Of a DNA stretch of 64,000 bases, positions 9,177-17,788 are shown piece by piece. Position numbers and translations under genes: made by a program. Positions within the stretch are counted from its first letter, which is position 1, and each line of letters opens with the position of its first letter. The notes under the pieces are model-generated. The model did no database searches. It was not told the DNA's origin and saw nothing but the letters and a program-made list of their open reading frames with translations. This stretch comes from Streptomyces sp. SAI-127 (GTDB lineage Bacteria > Actinomycetota > Actinomycetes > Streptomycetales > Streptomycetaceae). Location of the stretch: NCBI RefSeq assembly GCF_029894425.1, contig NZ_JARXYJ010000001.1, forward strand, positions 8,142,501 to 8,206,500, written 5' to 3'.

Positions 9177-9229
9177 CGCATGACGCAGGCCCCGGTTCCC
9201 TCGCGCGGAACCGGGGCCTGCGTCATGCG
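9177..9229. terminator. Bidirectional terminator with perfect 23-bp stem
   Basis: The left arm 9177-9199 pairs with 9207-9229 without a mismatch around a 7-base loop. It begins just after the stop of the I78 gene and lies downstream of the convergent PAP2 gene, so it can stop transcription from both sides. No U-tract follows, as is usual for Streptomyces terminators. Confidence 0.85.
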
Positions 9230-9272
9230 CTGGGTGGTGGTGCGTACCGGCCCCGCCGTGTCCGGGGCGGGA

Positions 9273-10304
9273 TCAGCCGCCGGTCACCGGCCGGGTGGCC
9301 GGGGAGGGCGTGCCGCGCACGATCCGGTCCGACTGCGGCGGGCGGCGGCTGCCGACCGGCGTGACCGGGGTGCGTTCCGAGCGGCTGGTGTGCGGGCCCG
9401 GGGCCAGGTAGACGGGTGACCTGGGGGCACGCGCCGGGGTGGTGGCCTCGCGGGCCGCCGTCTCGTTCTGGGGGGCCGTGAGCGGCTTGAGGCGGGCCGG
9501 AGCGGGCGCAGTGACGGGGGTGACCGGGGCCGGGGTCTTCGCGCCGCCGCGGGCCCGCCAGCGGTCGCGCAGGTCGAAGGCGTAGGTCTCGGCGCGGGCG
9601 ATCAGCGGCTCGAACCAGGGCAGTGCGAGCAGGATCAGCAGACCGGCGACCCAGCCCAGCAGGACATCGCTCAGCCAGTGCGTACCGAGGTAGACGGTGG
9701 CCATGCCGACGCCCAGCGAGGTCACCGCGGAGATGGCGGAAAGCCAGCGGCGGGCCCTCGGGGTGGAGGCCAGATACGCCAGGATCCCCCAGGTCACCAC
9801 GGCGTTGGCGGTGTGGCCGCTGGGAAATATATCGCCGCCCAGGCCCATCTCGTTCGAGCCGATGACGGTCGCGTAGTGCGGTCCGAGTCTTCCCATGCCG
9901 TACTTGGCGGCGCCGACCGTGATGTTCAGCAGCAGCAGCGAGGCACCCAGGGTCAGCAGCGGGCGCACGGTGTGCTGCCGCCAGGAACGCCAGCCCAGCC
10001 AGGCCGCGACCATGACCGCGGTCGGGCCGCGCTGGCCCAGCACCACGTAGTAGTCGACGAACCAGTGGATGGACGCCCACTGCTGGTAGGGCCGGAAGAA
10101 CATGACCTGCCAGTCGAGGCGGACCAGCCACGAGGTGGTCACCACGAGCCACACGATCGCCAGGTAGAAGGCCAGGGCGGCGATCACCAGGACGGTCCGG
10201 TGCCGGCTCGCCCTGGGCACGCTGAGGTGGGCCGGTCGTTCCGGCTCACGGTCCAGCCTGGCGAACACCCGGTCCAGACGGGTGAGGTTTCGTTCGGTAC
10301 GCAC
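9273..10304 (-). CDS. PAP2-family membrane phosphatase
   Basis: Protein of 343 residues with about six membrane segments, followed by a 90-residue Pro/Thr/Arg-rich tail. The PAP2 signature is seen as KYGMGRLGP (motif 1), PSGH (motif 2, catalytic His) and YLGTHWLSDVLLG (motif 3, His nucleophile and Asp). Such enzymes dephosphorylate phosphatidate, undecaprenyl pyrophosphate or similar lipids on the outer membrane face. The basic tail is unusual in length and probably disordered. Convergent with the I78 gene. Confidence 0.88.
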   Translation of the reverse strand: MRTERNLTRLDRVFARLDREPERPAHLSVPRASRHRTVLVIAALAFYLAIVWLVVTTSWLVRLDWQVMFFRPYQQWASIHWFVDYYVVLGQRGPTAVMVAAWLGWRSWRQHTVRPLLTLGASLLLLNITVGAAKYGMGRLGPHYATVIGSNEMGLGGDIFPSGHTANAVVTWGILAYLASTPRARRWLSAISAVTSLGVGMATVYLGTHWLSDVLLGWVAGLLILLALPWFEPLIARAETYAFDLRDRWRARGGAKTPAPVTPVTAPAPARLKPLTAPQNETAAREATTPARAPRSPVYLAPGPHTSRSERTPVTPVGSRRPPQSDRIVRGTPSPATRPVTGG

Positions 10305-10541
10305 CCAATCGACGTTACAGCGAGTGAGCTCTGTTCCCTGTCGAATCAGCGGCTTTGTGATGACGATGTGATGTGGGATTCCTCTCAGCCGGGGGTTTAT
10401 TTCCAGGGATTCCGCAAAAGCGGGCGGCTGCGTCCTTCAATTCCTTTGATCATTCCGGGGTCGGGTTTATTGGCCCTTATGAATTAGTTCACCGAATCAT
10501 GGGACGGAATTCTCCGGGTGCTCACGACGCTCCGGAGTCGA
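10305..10541. other. AT-richer intergenic region
   Basis: About 240 bases between two leftward genes, clearly lower in GC than the surroundings around 10390-10510. No open frame with a ribosome site is visible. It probably holds the PAP2 promoter and the 3' end of the upstream mannosyltransferase transcript; no convincing hairpin was seen. Confidence 0.4.
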
Positions 10542-11720
10542 TCATGGCGGACCGGAGCCGTTCAGCCAGAAGGCGCCGTACAGGGCGGACGCGGCGGCGA
10601 TCACCGCCACGATCACGGCTGACCTGCGGGTCCTTGCCCGCGCGAGGGCCAGGGCGAGGGGGAGCAACAGGGGGAAGGCGGGCATCAGCAGGCGCGGTTT
10701 CGAGCCGAAGTAGCTCGACGCGCACAGGGCGAGCGCGGTGACGACCCCGGCGTACACCAGCAGGGGCAGCGGCTGGCCCTGCCGCACACAGGTGACGTAC
10801 AGCCACCCGACCAGCCCCACCCCGACGATCAGCCCCACGCCGGCGAGGGCCGACGGGAACGACGTGAACTTGTCGGCGACAAACCGGGCGAAGGCGTATC
10901 CGCCGTCGAATCCGTTGCGCCACCCCGCCTGCACGTCGAGATAGCCGAGCGGCCCTCTGCCGGTGCGGTGACCGACCCACAGGACGTAGGCGGCCGCGCC
11001 CAGGGGCGCGAGGGCCATGCCCGCGGCCTGCGTGGCCGTGGTCGCCCCGGCCGGTGTGACCCGCTCCGACCCGGACGCGGCGCGGTCCCGTCGGTCCCGC
11101 AGGAAGGCGGCGATCCCCGCCGCCCACACCGCCGCGACCACTGCGAGGCCCACCGGACGCGTCAGGCCGGCCAGTGAGGCCAGCAGGCCCGCGATCAGCC
11201 AGCGGCCGGTCAGCAGGGCGTAGAGCGACCAGGCGGCCAGCGCGGTGAACAGGGACTCGCTGTACGCCATCGACTGGACGATCCCGACGGGCAGGACGGC
11301 CCAGAGCAGGACCGCGCAGACGCCGGCCCGGCCGCCGTACACGTGATCCGTCACTGCGAAGACGCCCCAGGCCGCGAACAGGGAGGCGAGCAAGGAGACC
11401 GCGAAGCCCGCGTCGGCGTGCGACAGCGGTGTCACGGCGGACAGCAGCCGCTCCAGCCAGGGCAGGAGCGGGAAGAACGCCAGGTTCGAGTGCACGTCGC
11501 CGTTCGGCAGCCGCACCTCGTAGCCGTAACCGAGTTCGGCGACCCTCGTGTACCAGAGGGCGTCCCAGCGGGCCGTCAGCAGGGTGTACGCGCTCTTGTC
11601 GCGGGCCGCGCTCCACACGGCCAGGGTGACGAGGCCCAGAGCGCGTACGGCCGCATAGCCGAGCAGCGCCGGGGCGGCTCGGCGCAGGGCCGGTTCGGTG
11701 CGCGTTCCAAGATCGGTCAC
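10542..11720 (-). CDS. PIG-V-like mannosyltransferase, multi-pass membrane GT
   Basis: Protein of about 392 residues with eight or more membrane segments. ARWDALWYTRVAELGYGYE in the first loop and SMAYSESLF further on are the two signatures of the PIG-V / GT-C family of lipid-mannose-dependent mannosyltransferases. The bacterial members are thought to transfer mannose from polyprenyl-phosphate-mannose outside the membrane, for example to glycoproteins or lipoglycans. The start is set at GTG 11720; the frame extends upstream without a better initiation site. Acceptor is unknown. Confidence 0.8.
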   Translation of the reverse strand: MTDLGTRTEPALRRAAPALLGYAAVRALGLVTLAVWSAARDKSAYTLLTARWDALWYTRVAELGYGYEVRLPNGDVHSNLAFFPLLPWLERLLSAVTPLSHADAGFAVSLLASLFAAWGVFAVTDHVYGGRAGVCAVLLWAVLPVGIVQSMAYSESLFTALAAWSLYALLTGRWLIAGLLASLAGLTRPVGLAVVAAVWAAGIAAFLRDRRDRAASGSERVTPAGATTATQAAGMALAPLGAAAYVLWVGHRTGRGPLGYLDVQAGWRNGFDGGYAFARFVADKFTSFPSALAGVGLIVGVGLVGWLYVTCVRQGQPLPLLVYAGVVTALALCASSYFGSKPRLLMPAFPLLLPLALALARARTRRSAVIVAVIAAASALYGAFWLNGSGPP

Positions 11721-11786
11721 GGGCCCGATTATCGACCGCGCGCCGGACCGGCACGCCCGCCGGGGCATGGGACCGGATGAGAACGT

Positions 11787-11812
11787 GGTGTACGCCACAC
11801 GTGTTCCACGTG
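11787..11812. promoter_or_regulatory. Candidate operator upstream of MFS gene
   Basis: GTGGTGTACGCCAC at 11787-11800 is a 14-bp palindrome with one mismatched pair. It runs into two copies of CACGTG, at 11798-11803 and 11807-11812. It lies between the divergent PIG-V-like gene and the MFS gene. Palindrome clusters of this kind upstream of drug pumps often bind TetR or MarR regulators, but no regulator gene is adjacent. Confidence 0.35.
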
Positions 11813-11980
11813 AAGTCTGAGAGGTCCGCCACTGGGCCGACGAACGAACTCGCGTACTCTGACGTGTCACCCGCCGTTCGCTGCGCGGGCCGGAGACACC
11901 GCTCCTCTCCGGCCGAGATCATGGGGAGTCCCCACCCCGTGTGCCCGCCGAACGCCAGGGAACATCTGGGAGGTACGTAC

Positions 11981-13582
11981 ATGTCCAGGACGACCACGGC
12001 CGCCGAAGCGCTGCGCCGTCGGGCGGCCGGGGCCGGTGCAAACCGCTGGGTCGTCCTCGTCGTCCTCTGCGTCAGCCTGCTCCTGGTCGCCCTCGACGCG
12101 ACCGTGCTGCACGTGGCGGTGCCCGCTGTCACCGAGGACCTCAAGCCCGGCGGGATAGAGCTGCTCTGGATCGTCGACGTCTATCCCCTCGTCTGCGCCT
12201 CGCTGCTGATCCTCTTCGGCACGCTCGGCGACCGCGTGGGCCGCAGGAGGGTCCTCCTCCTCGGCTACGCCCTCTTCGGCGTCGCCTCCGGTGTCGCCGC
12301 CCTCGCGGACACCGCTCAGGTGCTGATCCTCGCGCGGGCGCTGCTCGGCGTCGGCGGCGCGATGATCATGCCCGCCACCCTCTCGATCCTTCGCCAGGTC
12401 TTCCCCGACCGGCGCGAGCGGGCGCTCGCGATCGGCATCTGGAGCGCGGTCGCCGCCGTCGGCGCGGCCGTCGGACCACTGCTCGGCGGCTTCCTCCTGG
12501 AGCACTTCTGGTGGGGGTCGGTCTTCCTCGTCAACATCCCGCTGATGCTGGTCAGCCTGCCGGTGGGCCGCCTGCTGCTGCCCGAGTCGAAGGGCGGCGC
12601 ACACGGTCCCTGGGACGTCGTCGGCGCCCTGATGGCTGCCGCCGGGCTGTTCGGTCTCGTCCTCGGCGTGAAGCAGCTCGGCGGCGGGGAGCTCGACGTG
12701 TTCACCGCGGTGCCGCTGGTCGTGGGCGCGGTGCTGCTCGTCGCGTTCGTACGGCGCCAGAAGCGGCTCACGCATCCCCTGGTGGACCTGCGGATGTTCG
12801 CGCGCCCGGCGTTCAGCACCTCGGTCGGCTGCATCGTCCTGGCGATGCTCGCCCTCGTCGGGCTCGAACTGATCGCGGCGCAGTATCTCCAACTGGTCCT
12901 TGACCTGTCCCCGCTGGAGACCGGTCTACGGCTGCTGCCGCTGACGATCGCCGCGATGGCGGCGGGGCTGGCCGGAGCGCGTCTGCTGCGGAGGTTCGGG
13001 CCGCGCCGGATGGTCAGTGCCGGGTTCTGCCTCACGGCCGTGGCCGTCCTGCTGCTGACCGCGATGGGCGACGCGGACAACACGGGCCTGCTGCTGCTCG
13101 GGTTCGTCCTGCTCGGGTTCGGTCTGGAGACGACGCTTTTCGGGGCGTACGAGTCGATGCTCAGCGAGGCGCCCCCGGAGCAGGCGGGCGGGGCGGCGGC
13201 GATCGGCGAGACCTCGTACCAGCTCGGTGCGGGCATCGGCATAGCGCTGCTCGGCAGTGTGATGAACGCGGCGTACACGCCCGGCCTCTCGGGCGTGCCG
13301 GGTGTCCCGGAGGCGGCGTCCAAGTCGGCCGGGCACTCCCTGGGCGAAGCCTACGAGGTCGCCGGACACCTCGGTGGACCCGCGGGCGTGGCCCTGCGCC
13401 GGGCCGCCCGGGACTCCTTCGTGCACGGGCTGCACGTGACCTTGCTGGTGAGCGCGGGGTTGTTGCTGCTGGGCGCGGTGATGGCGCTGCGGTTGCCGCG
13501 TGCGATGCAGTGCGGCGAGACCCCGACGGCGGTGGAGCTCCCGGCGCCGCGGGAGGTCGCCGAGTCCCGCGTCTCGGCCTGA
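11981..13582 (+). CDS. MFS drug transporter, DHA2 (EmrB/QacA) type
   Basis: Protein of 533 residues with about 14 membrane segments. Motif C-like LDATVLHVAVPAV lies in TM1 and FGTLGDRVGRRRVLL is the MFS loop 2-3 motif A. Length and segment number fit proton-driven multidrug efflux of the DHA2 class. GGGAGG seven bases before the ATG at 11981 fixes the start. The upstream region carries a palindrome cluster (11787-11812), so expression is probably inducible. Substrate unknown. Confidence 0.92.
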   Translation: MSRTTTAAEALRRRAAGAGANRWVVLVVLCVSLLLVALDATVLHVAVPAVTEDLKPGGIELLWIVDVYPLVCASLLILFGTLGDRVGRRRVLLLGYALFGVASGVAALADTAQVLILARALLGVGGAMIMPATLSILRQVFPDRRERALAIGIWSAVAAVGAAVGPLLGGFLLEHFWWGSVFLVNIPLMLVSLPVGRLLLPESKGGAHGPWDVVGALMAAAGLFGLVLGVKQLGGGELDVFTAVPLVVGAVLLVAFVRRQKRLTHPLVDLRMFARPAFSTSVGCIVLAMLALVGLELIAAQYLQLVLDLSPLETGLRLLPLTIAAMAAGLAGARLLRRFGPRRMVSAGFCLTAVAVLLLTAMGDADNTGLLLLGFVLLGFGLETTLFGAYESMLSEAPPEQAGGAAAIGETSYQLGAGIGIALLGSVMNAAYTPGLSGVPGVPEAASKSAGHSLGEAYEVAGHLGGPAGVALRRAARDSFVHGLHVTLLVSAGLLLLGAVMALRLPRAMQCGETPTAVELPAPREVAESRVSA

Positions 13583-13637
13583 CACCGCGGCATCTGGACG
13601 TGCGGGACATCGCGTCGTAACGTCAGCCGCGAAGCGT

Positions 13638-13654
13638 AACTAGCGCTGCTAGTT
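13638..13654. promoter_or_regulatory. TetR-type palindrome upstream of acyl-CoA dehydrogenase
   Basis: AACTAGC-GCT-GCTAGTT is a perfect inverted repeat with 7-bp arms, 28 bases before the dehydrogenase start. CTAGC-type palindromes are common operators of TetR regulators of acyl-CoA metabolism in actinobacteria (family knowledge). No regulator is encoded next to it. Confidence 0.5.
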
Positions 13655-13681
13655 TTGAGCTGGCTCCCGGAGGATGTGCTC

Positions 13682-14854
13682 ATGGCCCCGTTCGACCCCG
13701 CCGACCCCCTCGGTATCGACGACCTGCTGGAGCCGGAGGACCTGGCGATCCGCGAGACCGTGCGGACCTGGGCCGCCGACCGTGTCCTGCCGTATGTCGC
13801 GGACTGGTACGAGCGGGGCGAGCTGCCGGGGATCAGGGACCTCGCCCGTGAGCTCGGGGAGATCGGCGCCCTCGGGATGTCCCTGAGCGGCTACGGGTGC
13901 GCGGGTGCCTCCGCCGTGCAGTACGGGCTCGCCTGTCTGGAGCTGGAGGCCGCCGACTCCGGGATCCGGTCCCTCGTCTCGGTGCAGGGCTCTCTCGCCA
14001 TGTACGCCATCCACCGGTTCGGCAGCGAGGAGCAGAAGCGGACCTGGCTGCCGCGGATGGCCGCCGGTGAGGTCATCGGCTGCTTCGGGCTCACCGAACC
14101 CGATCACGGCTCCGACCCCGGATCCATGCGGACGTACGCCAAGAAGGACGGCACGGACTGGGTGCTGAACGGGCGCAAGATGTGGATCACCAACGGGTCG
14201 GTCGCCGGGGTGGCCGTCGTATGGGCGCAGACCGACGACGCGATCCGCGGCTTTGTGGTGCCGACTGACACACCGGGCTTCTCGGCGCCCGAGATCAAGC
14301 ACAAGTGGTCGCTGCGGGCCAGCGTCACCAGTGAGCTCGTCCTCGACGACGTACGGCTGCCCGGCGACGCGGTGCTGCCCGAGGTCGCCGGGCTCAAGGG
14401 GCCGCTCAGCTGTCTGTCGCACGCCCGGTACGGGATCGTGTGGGGGGCCATGGGGGCGGCGCGGTCGTGTTTCGAGACCGCCGTCGACTACGCGAAGACG
14501 CGGGAGCAGTTCGGGCGGCCGATCGGGGGCTTCCAGCTCACTCAGGCCAAACTCGCCGACATGGCGGTCGAACTGCACAAGGGGATTCTGCTCGCCCACC
14601 ATCTGGGGCGGCGCATGGACGCCGGCCGCCTGCGTCCCGAGCAGGTCAGCTTCGGCAAGCTCAACAACGTCCGCGAGGCGATCGAGATCTGCCGTACGGC
14701 GCGGACGATCCTCGGGGCCAACGGGATCTCCCTCGAGTACCCCGTCATGCGGCACGCGACGAACCTCGAGTCGGTGCTGACGTACGAAGGCACCGTGGAG
14801 ATGCACCAGCTGGTGCTGGGCAAGGCGCTCACCGGACTGGATGCCTTCCGGTAG
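13682..14854 (+). CDS. Acyl-CoA dehydrogenase, glutaryl-CoA dehydrogenase type
   Basis: Protein of 390 residues, full length for the family. FAD-binding signatures include GCFGLTEPDHGSDPGSM and WITNG. The catalytic Glu is in LTYEGTVEMHQLVLGKALTG, a form typical of glutaryl-CoA dehydrogenase rather than short-chain acyl-CoA dehydrogenases. Expected role: oxidative decarboxylation of glutaryl-CoA to crotonyl-CoA in Lys/Trp catabolism, in the cytoplasm. GGAGG eight bases before ATG 13682 supports this start. It stands alone, controlled perhaps through the palindrome at 13638, with a shared terminator at 14864. Confidence 0.88.
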   Translation: MAPFDPADPLGIDDLLEPEDLAIRETVRTWAADRVLPYVADWYERGELPGIRDLARELGEIGALGMSLSGYGCAGASAVQYGLACLELEAADSGIRSLVSVQGSLAMYAIHRFGSEEQKRTWLPRMAAGEVIGCFGLTEPDHGSDPGSMRTYAKKDGTDWVLNGRKMWITNGSVAGVAVVWAQTDDAIRGFVVPTDTPGFSAPEIKHKWSLRASVTSELVLDDVRLPGDAVLPEVAGLKGPLSCLSHARYGIVWGAMGAARSCFETAVDYAKTREQFGRPIGGFQLTQAKLADMAVELHKGILLAHHLGRRMDAGRLRPEQVSFGKLNNVREAIEICRTARTILGANGISLEYPVMRHATNLESVLTYEGTVEMHQLVLGKALTGLDAFR

Positions 14855-14863
14855 ACCCTGCGC

Positions 14864-14892
14864 GGGGCAGGGCCGGCGAGCGGCCCTGCCTC
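14864..14892. terminator. Bidirectional terminator
   Basis: GGCAGGGCCG (14866-14875) pairs perfectly with CGGCCCTGCC (14881-14890) around GCGAG, with the stem extended by a G-U and a G-C pair. It sits between the convergent dehydrogenase and SepF-like genes and touches the stop codon of the latter. Confidence 0.8.
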
Positions 14893-15331
14893 AGCTCTGG
14901 TTGAAGAAGCCGTCCGTGCGGTGCGCGGCCGGGTCGCCGTTCACGATCTCCGTGTTGGCGGGGGACAGCAGGAACACCCGGGTGGACACGCGCTCGATGG
15001 AACCACGCAGTCCGAAGATCAGCCCGGCCGCGAAGTCGACGACGCGCTTGGCGTCGGAGGCCTCCATCGCGGTGAGGTTCATGATGACGGGAACGCCTTC
15101 GCGGAACAGTTCGCCGATGGCACGGGCGTCCCGGAAGCTGTCCGGGGTCACCGTGCCGATCCGGCGGCCTTTCTCCTCGGCGACGTCCGAAGCCACCTTG
15201 ACCCGCGGGTCGGTGACCCAGGCATCCCCGGGCTCGGTCCCTTCGGAGTATCCGTCGTCGTCGTAGTAACGCTCGTCATCGTTGTCGTCAACGAGGCCCA
15301 GCCAGGCACTCGCTTTGCGCACCGATCCCAT
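14891..15331 (-). CDS. sflA: SepF-like protein
   Basis: Protein of 146 residues. An N-terminal segment ([16 protein letters not shown]) of the membrane-associating type is followed by an acidic linker rich in Asp/Tyr/Glu. A C-terminal SepF domain starts at about residue 53 ([21 protein letters not shown] through SPANTEIV). SepF anchors FtsZ to the membrane. Streptomyces has a division SepF next to ftsZ and two paralogues. This copy has no division genes beside it and, from remembered gene order near dnaE2, fits SflA. The paralogue symbol is moderate confidence; the family is secure. Confidence 0.85.
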   Translation of the reverse strand: MGSVRKASAWLGLVDDNDDERYYDDDGYSEGTEPGDAWVTDPRVKVASDVAEEKGRRIGTVTPDSFRDARAIGELFREGVPVIMNLTAMEASDAKRVVDFAAGLIFGLRGSIERVSTRVFLLSPANTEIVNGDPAAHRTDGFFNQS

Positions 15332-15609
15332 GGACGCCTCCTCTCACAGCGGTCTCTCTTGCTTCTGTATCCCTATGGTCATCCATGATGCGGATCGCGC
15401 GCCAAGTGGATAGCCGCCGCGCGGGGGGTTTGTGACGGTACTGGTGCACAGCGAATACGTCGAGAGGCCAGGTACCCCAAGGGTCGTGTCCCATACGGCT
15501 GCTGACTGTGAGTGAAATATGATTCTTCACGGCGTACGGGTGAGAGGTGGGACGTACGGGTGAACGGGGTCGGCAGCCCTTGGCTTTGACGAAGCCTCAG
15601 GTCAGGGCG

Positions 15610-16536
15610 TTACTTCAGTTCGGGTGGGGAGATGCGGGAGGCGGTCGTCGCCGAGCCTTCGGTGCCCCATTTCTTGAGGATCCTGGCGTAGGTGCCGTTT
15701 TTGATGAGGACATTCACCGCCGCCTGGAACGCCTTGGCCAGGGGCGTGCCCTTCTTGAAGGCGAAACCGACGTCGAGGCGGTGGTACTCGTTGAGGAACT
15801 TCACGCCCTGCTGGTGGGCCACCGCGTAACGCAGGCCGTTGATCGTGGACATCACGACGTCGCTGCGGCCCTGTTGGAGTGAGGACCAGATCGCGCCCTG
15901 CTCGTTGTAGGTCTGCACCTTGTAGGGCTTTTTGCAGAGGTGCTTGTTGTCCTCCAGCGTGGCTTCGAACGTCGTGCCCGCGCCGGTCGCCACGTTCAGA
16001 CCGCACAGCTGGGTCAGGTCGGTGATCCTGGTGAGCTTGCTGTCGCTGCGGGTGGCGAAGCCCTGGCCGTCGTTGATGTAGGTGACGAAGTCGATCGTCC
16101 TGCGGCGCTCGTCGGTCACGCCGAAGTTGCCGACGCCTAGGTCGTACTTGCCGCTGTCGAGGGCCGGCAGGATCGCCTCGAAGCTCGCCTGCTCGGTCTT
16201 CAGCCTGATGCCGAGGACCTTGGCGACCGCGTTCGCGAAGTCGACGTCCTGGCCGGCCAGGGTCTTGCCGTCGTCCAGGATCGAGGTGCCCGGCGGCTGG
16301 CCGGAGACGCTGACGGCGAGGGTCAGGCTCGTGGTGCCGGACGGCAGCAGCCCGGCAGCCGCGTCGTTCTTCTTGACCGCGGAGACGACGTCGGTGGTGG
16401 GGATCGCGTCGGCCCGGGCCGAGGCCGTGGCGGTGTCGTCCGCGCCGGAACCGCACGCGGTCAGGAGCAGGGTGCCCGCGGTGATGAGGGCGAAGGGGAT
16501 GAGCAGTCTGTTTCGGGCATGCGTGAGTGGGCGCAC
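15610..16536 (-). CDS. Polar amino-acid ABC transporter substrate-binding lipoprotein
   Basis: Protein of 308 residues. A lipoprotein signal ends at TLLLTAC (Cys about 27) and the rest is a SBP_bac_3 domain (GQDVDFANAVAKVLG, SFEAILPALDSGKYDLGVGN, DGQGFATRSDSK). AGGAGA ten bases before GTG 16536 supports the start. It is divergent from the matching permease at 16931. Its 5' leader carries a Cys-ending peptide and a hairpin (16634-16740), so expression probably responds to cysteine supply. Together with two flavin monooxygenases this suggests an organosulfur amino-acid ligand such as cystine or S-modified cysteine. The ligand is inference. Confidence 0.9.
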   Translation of the reverse strand: MRPLTHARNRLLIPFALITAGTLLLTACGSGADDTATASARADAIPTTDVVSAVKKNDAAAGLLPSGTTSLTLAVSVSGQPPGTSILDDGKTLAGQDVDFANAVAKVLGIRLKTEQASFEAILPALDSGKYDLGVGNFGVTDERRRTIDFVTYINDGQGFATRSDSKLTRITDLTQLCGLNVATGAGTTFEATLEDNKHLCKKPYKVQTYNEQGAIWSSLQQGRSDVVMSTINGLRYAVAHQQGVKFLNEYHRLDVGFAFKKGTPLAKAFQAAVNVLIKNGTYARILKKWGTEGSATTASRISPPELK

Positions 16537-16633
16537 GGTGGGGCGGTCTCCTGGAAGCGAGAAACGCGGGGTGAGGGGAGGGCGCGTGTGAAGGCGAGGA
16601 GGATGCGCAAAGCGAGGAAGGAGAACGCGAAAG

Positions 16634-16655
16634 GCGCCCTGAGGAATCAGGGCGC
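16634..16655 (-). terminator. Attenuator-type hairpin in binding-protein leader
   Basis: On the minus strand GCGCCCTGA pairs perfectly with TCAGGGCGC around a four-base loop and is followed by a pyrimidine-rich run (CCTTTCGCGTTCTCCTTCC). It lies 13 bases after the stop of the leader peptide and about 100 bases before the binding-protein start. This arrangement fits transcription attenuation coupled to leader translation. Confidence 0.6.
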
Positions 16656-16668
16656 GCAGTGGGTCAGC

Positions 16669-16740
16669 TCAACAGGAAGAGGACCACACGCGACCGAAGT
16701 CGATGTGGGAGCGCTTGACCAGCCACTGCTGTGGATGCAT
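16669..16740 (-). CDS. 23-residue Cys-ending leader peptide
   Basis: A small frame encodes a peptide ending KRSHIDFGRVWSSSC, with TGT as the last codon before TGA. Short actinobacterial leaders of the form (R/K)RHxDLxRV...C sit upstream of sulfur-assimilation and transport genes (family knowledge), and this peptide fits that pattern. No ribosome site is visible. A possible -35 (TTGACG at 16775-16770) leaves a -10 region ending about six bases before the ATG, so the message may be leaderless. Ribosome stalling at the Cys codon would report cysteine shortage to the hairpin at 16634-16655. Mechanism is inferred. Confidence 0.6.
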   Translation of the reverse strand: MHPQQWLVKRSHIDFGRVWSSSC

Positions 16741-16811
16741 GGGGTAAGTGGAACAGGCATCCGGTTTGCCGTCAACTGACTTGAGACGTACGGCTCACAG
16801 TGTGGACAGCC

Positions 16812-16842
16812 TTGACAGCGAGGGGAAACGCACCCGTAGTCT
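16812..16842 (+). promoter_or_regulatory. Putative promoter of the permease operon
   Basis: TTGACA (16812-16817) and TAGTCT (16837-16842) are separated by 19 bp. Both hexamers are good matches to the vegetative consensus though the spacer is slightly long. It would drive the rightward permease operon starting at 16931. Confidence 0.45.
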
Positions 16843-16930
16843 CGAAGGGCGGCCGTGCTGAGGGGCTAGGCCGCACCCGTGTGAAGGCAACCGTCCGAGT
16901 TCTACCAACTCGATGCCACGGAGCCCTCGC

Positions 16931-17788
16931 ATGTCCTCCGACACCCTCGCCAAAGCCTCCGCCGCGCCCGGCATACCGGAGCACGCGGATTCCCTGCGGA
17001 TCGTCCCGCGCCGCCGCCTCGGCCAGTGGACGGCCGCCGTCGCCGTTCTCGTACTGCTCGCGCTCGCCGTCAACTCCGTTCTGCGCAACGACGCCTTCCA
17101 GTGGGACGTCGTCGCGGACTACTTCACCACCGACGCGGTGCTGCGCGGGCTGTGGCTCACGCTCTGGCTGACCGCGGTGGTGATGACGCTCGGCTTCGTG
17201 CTGGGCGCGCTGCTCGCGGCGGCCCGGCTTTCCGCCAACCCGGTGCTCAGAAGCGTGAGTTGGGGCTACGTCTGGCTGTTCCGGTCGATCCCGATCCTGG
17301 TGCAGCTGCTGCTCTGGTTCAACATCGGGGCGCTGTACCCGCACATCCTCGGAGTACGGACGGTCGACCTGCTCGGCCCGGTCACCGTCGCGGTCATCGG
17401 CCTGACCCTGCACGAGGCCGCCTACGCCGCCGAGGTCGTGCGCGGCGGGATCCTCTCCGTCGACCGCGGGCAGATCGAGGCCGCGCAGGCGCTCGGGCTC
17501 AGCCGCTGGCGGCGCTGGCGGCGGATCGTGCTGCCGCAGGCGATGCGCTCCATCGTGCCGCCGGCCGGGAACATGCTGATCGGCACCCTCAAGGGCACCT
17601 CCATCGTCAGCGTGATCGCCGTGCAGGACCTGCTCTACTCCGTGCAGCTCGTCTACCACCGCACCTACCAGGTCATCCCCCTGCTGATGGTCGCCACCGT
17701 CTGGTACACCGTCGTCACCTCGGTGCTCGGCGTCGGTCAGCACCACCTGGAGAAGCACTACGCCCGAGGCTCGGAGCGCACCCGATGA
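16931..17788 (+). CDS. Amino-acid ABC transporter permease
   Basis: Protein of about 285 residues with five to six membrane segments after a hydrophilic N-terminus. The His/Glu/Gln/Arg/opine permease features are clear: GLWLTLWLTAVVMTLGFVLG, FRSIPILVQLLL, and the EAA loop HEAAYAAEVVRGGILSVDRG followed by QIEAAQALGLSRW. It pairs with the divergent binding protein (15610) and the ATPase (19592). ATG 16913 is an in-frame alternative. Its stop overlaps the next start (ATGA). Confidence 0.92.
   Translation: MSSDTLAKASAAPGIPEHADSLRIVPRRRLGQWTAAVAVLVLLALAVNSVLRNDAFQWDVVADYFTTDAVLRGLWLTLWLTAVVMTLGFVLGALLAAARLSANPVLRSVSWGYVWLFRSIPILVQLLLWFNIGALYPHILGVRTVDLLGPVTVAVIGLTLHEAAYAAEVVRGGILSVDRGQIEAAQALGLSRWRRWRRIVLPQAMRSIVPPAGNMLIGTLKGTSIVSVIAVQDLLYSVQLVYHRTYQVIPLLMVATVWYTVVTSVLGVGQHHLEKHYARGSERTR

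Noticed and set aside
15332..15609. Gene in the gap between sflA and the binding protein
   Set aside because: No frame with a start codon plus ribosome site and plausible composition was found on either strand.
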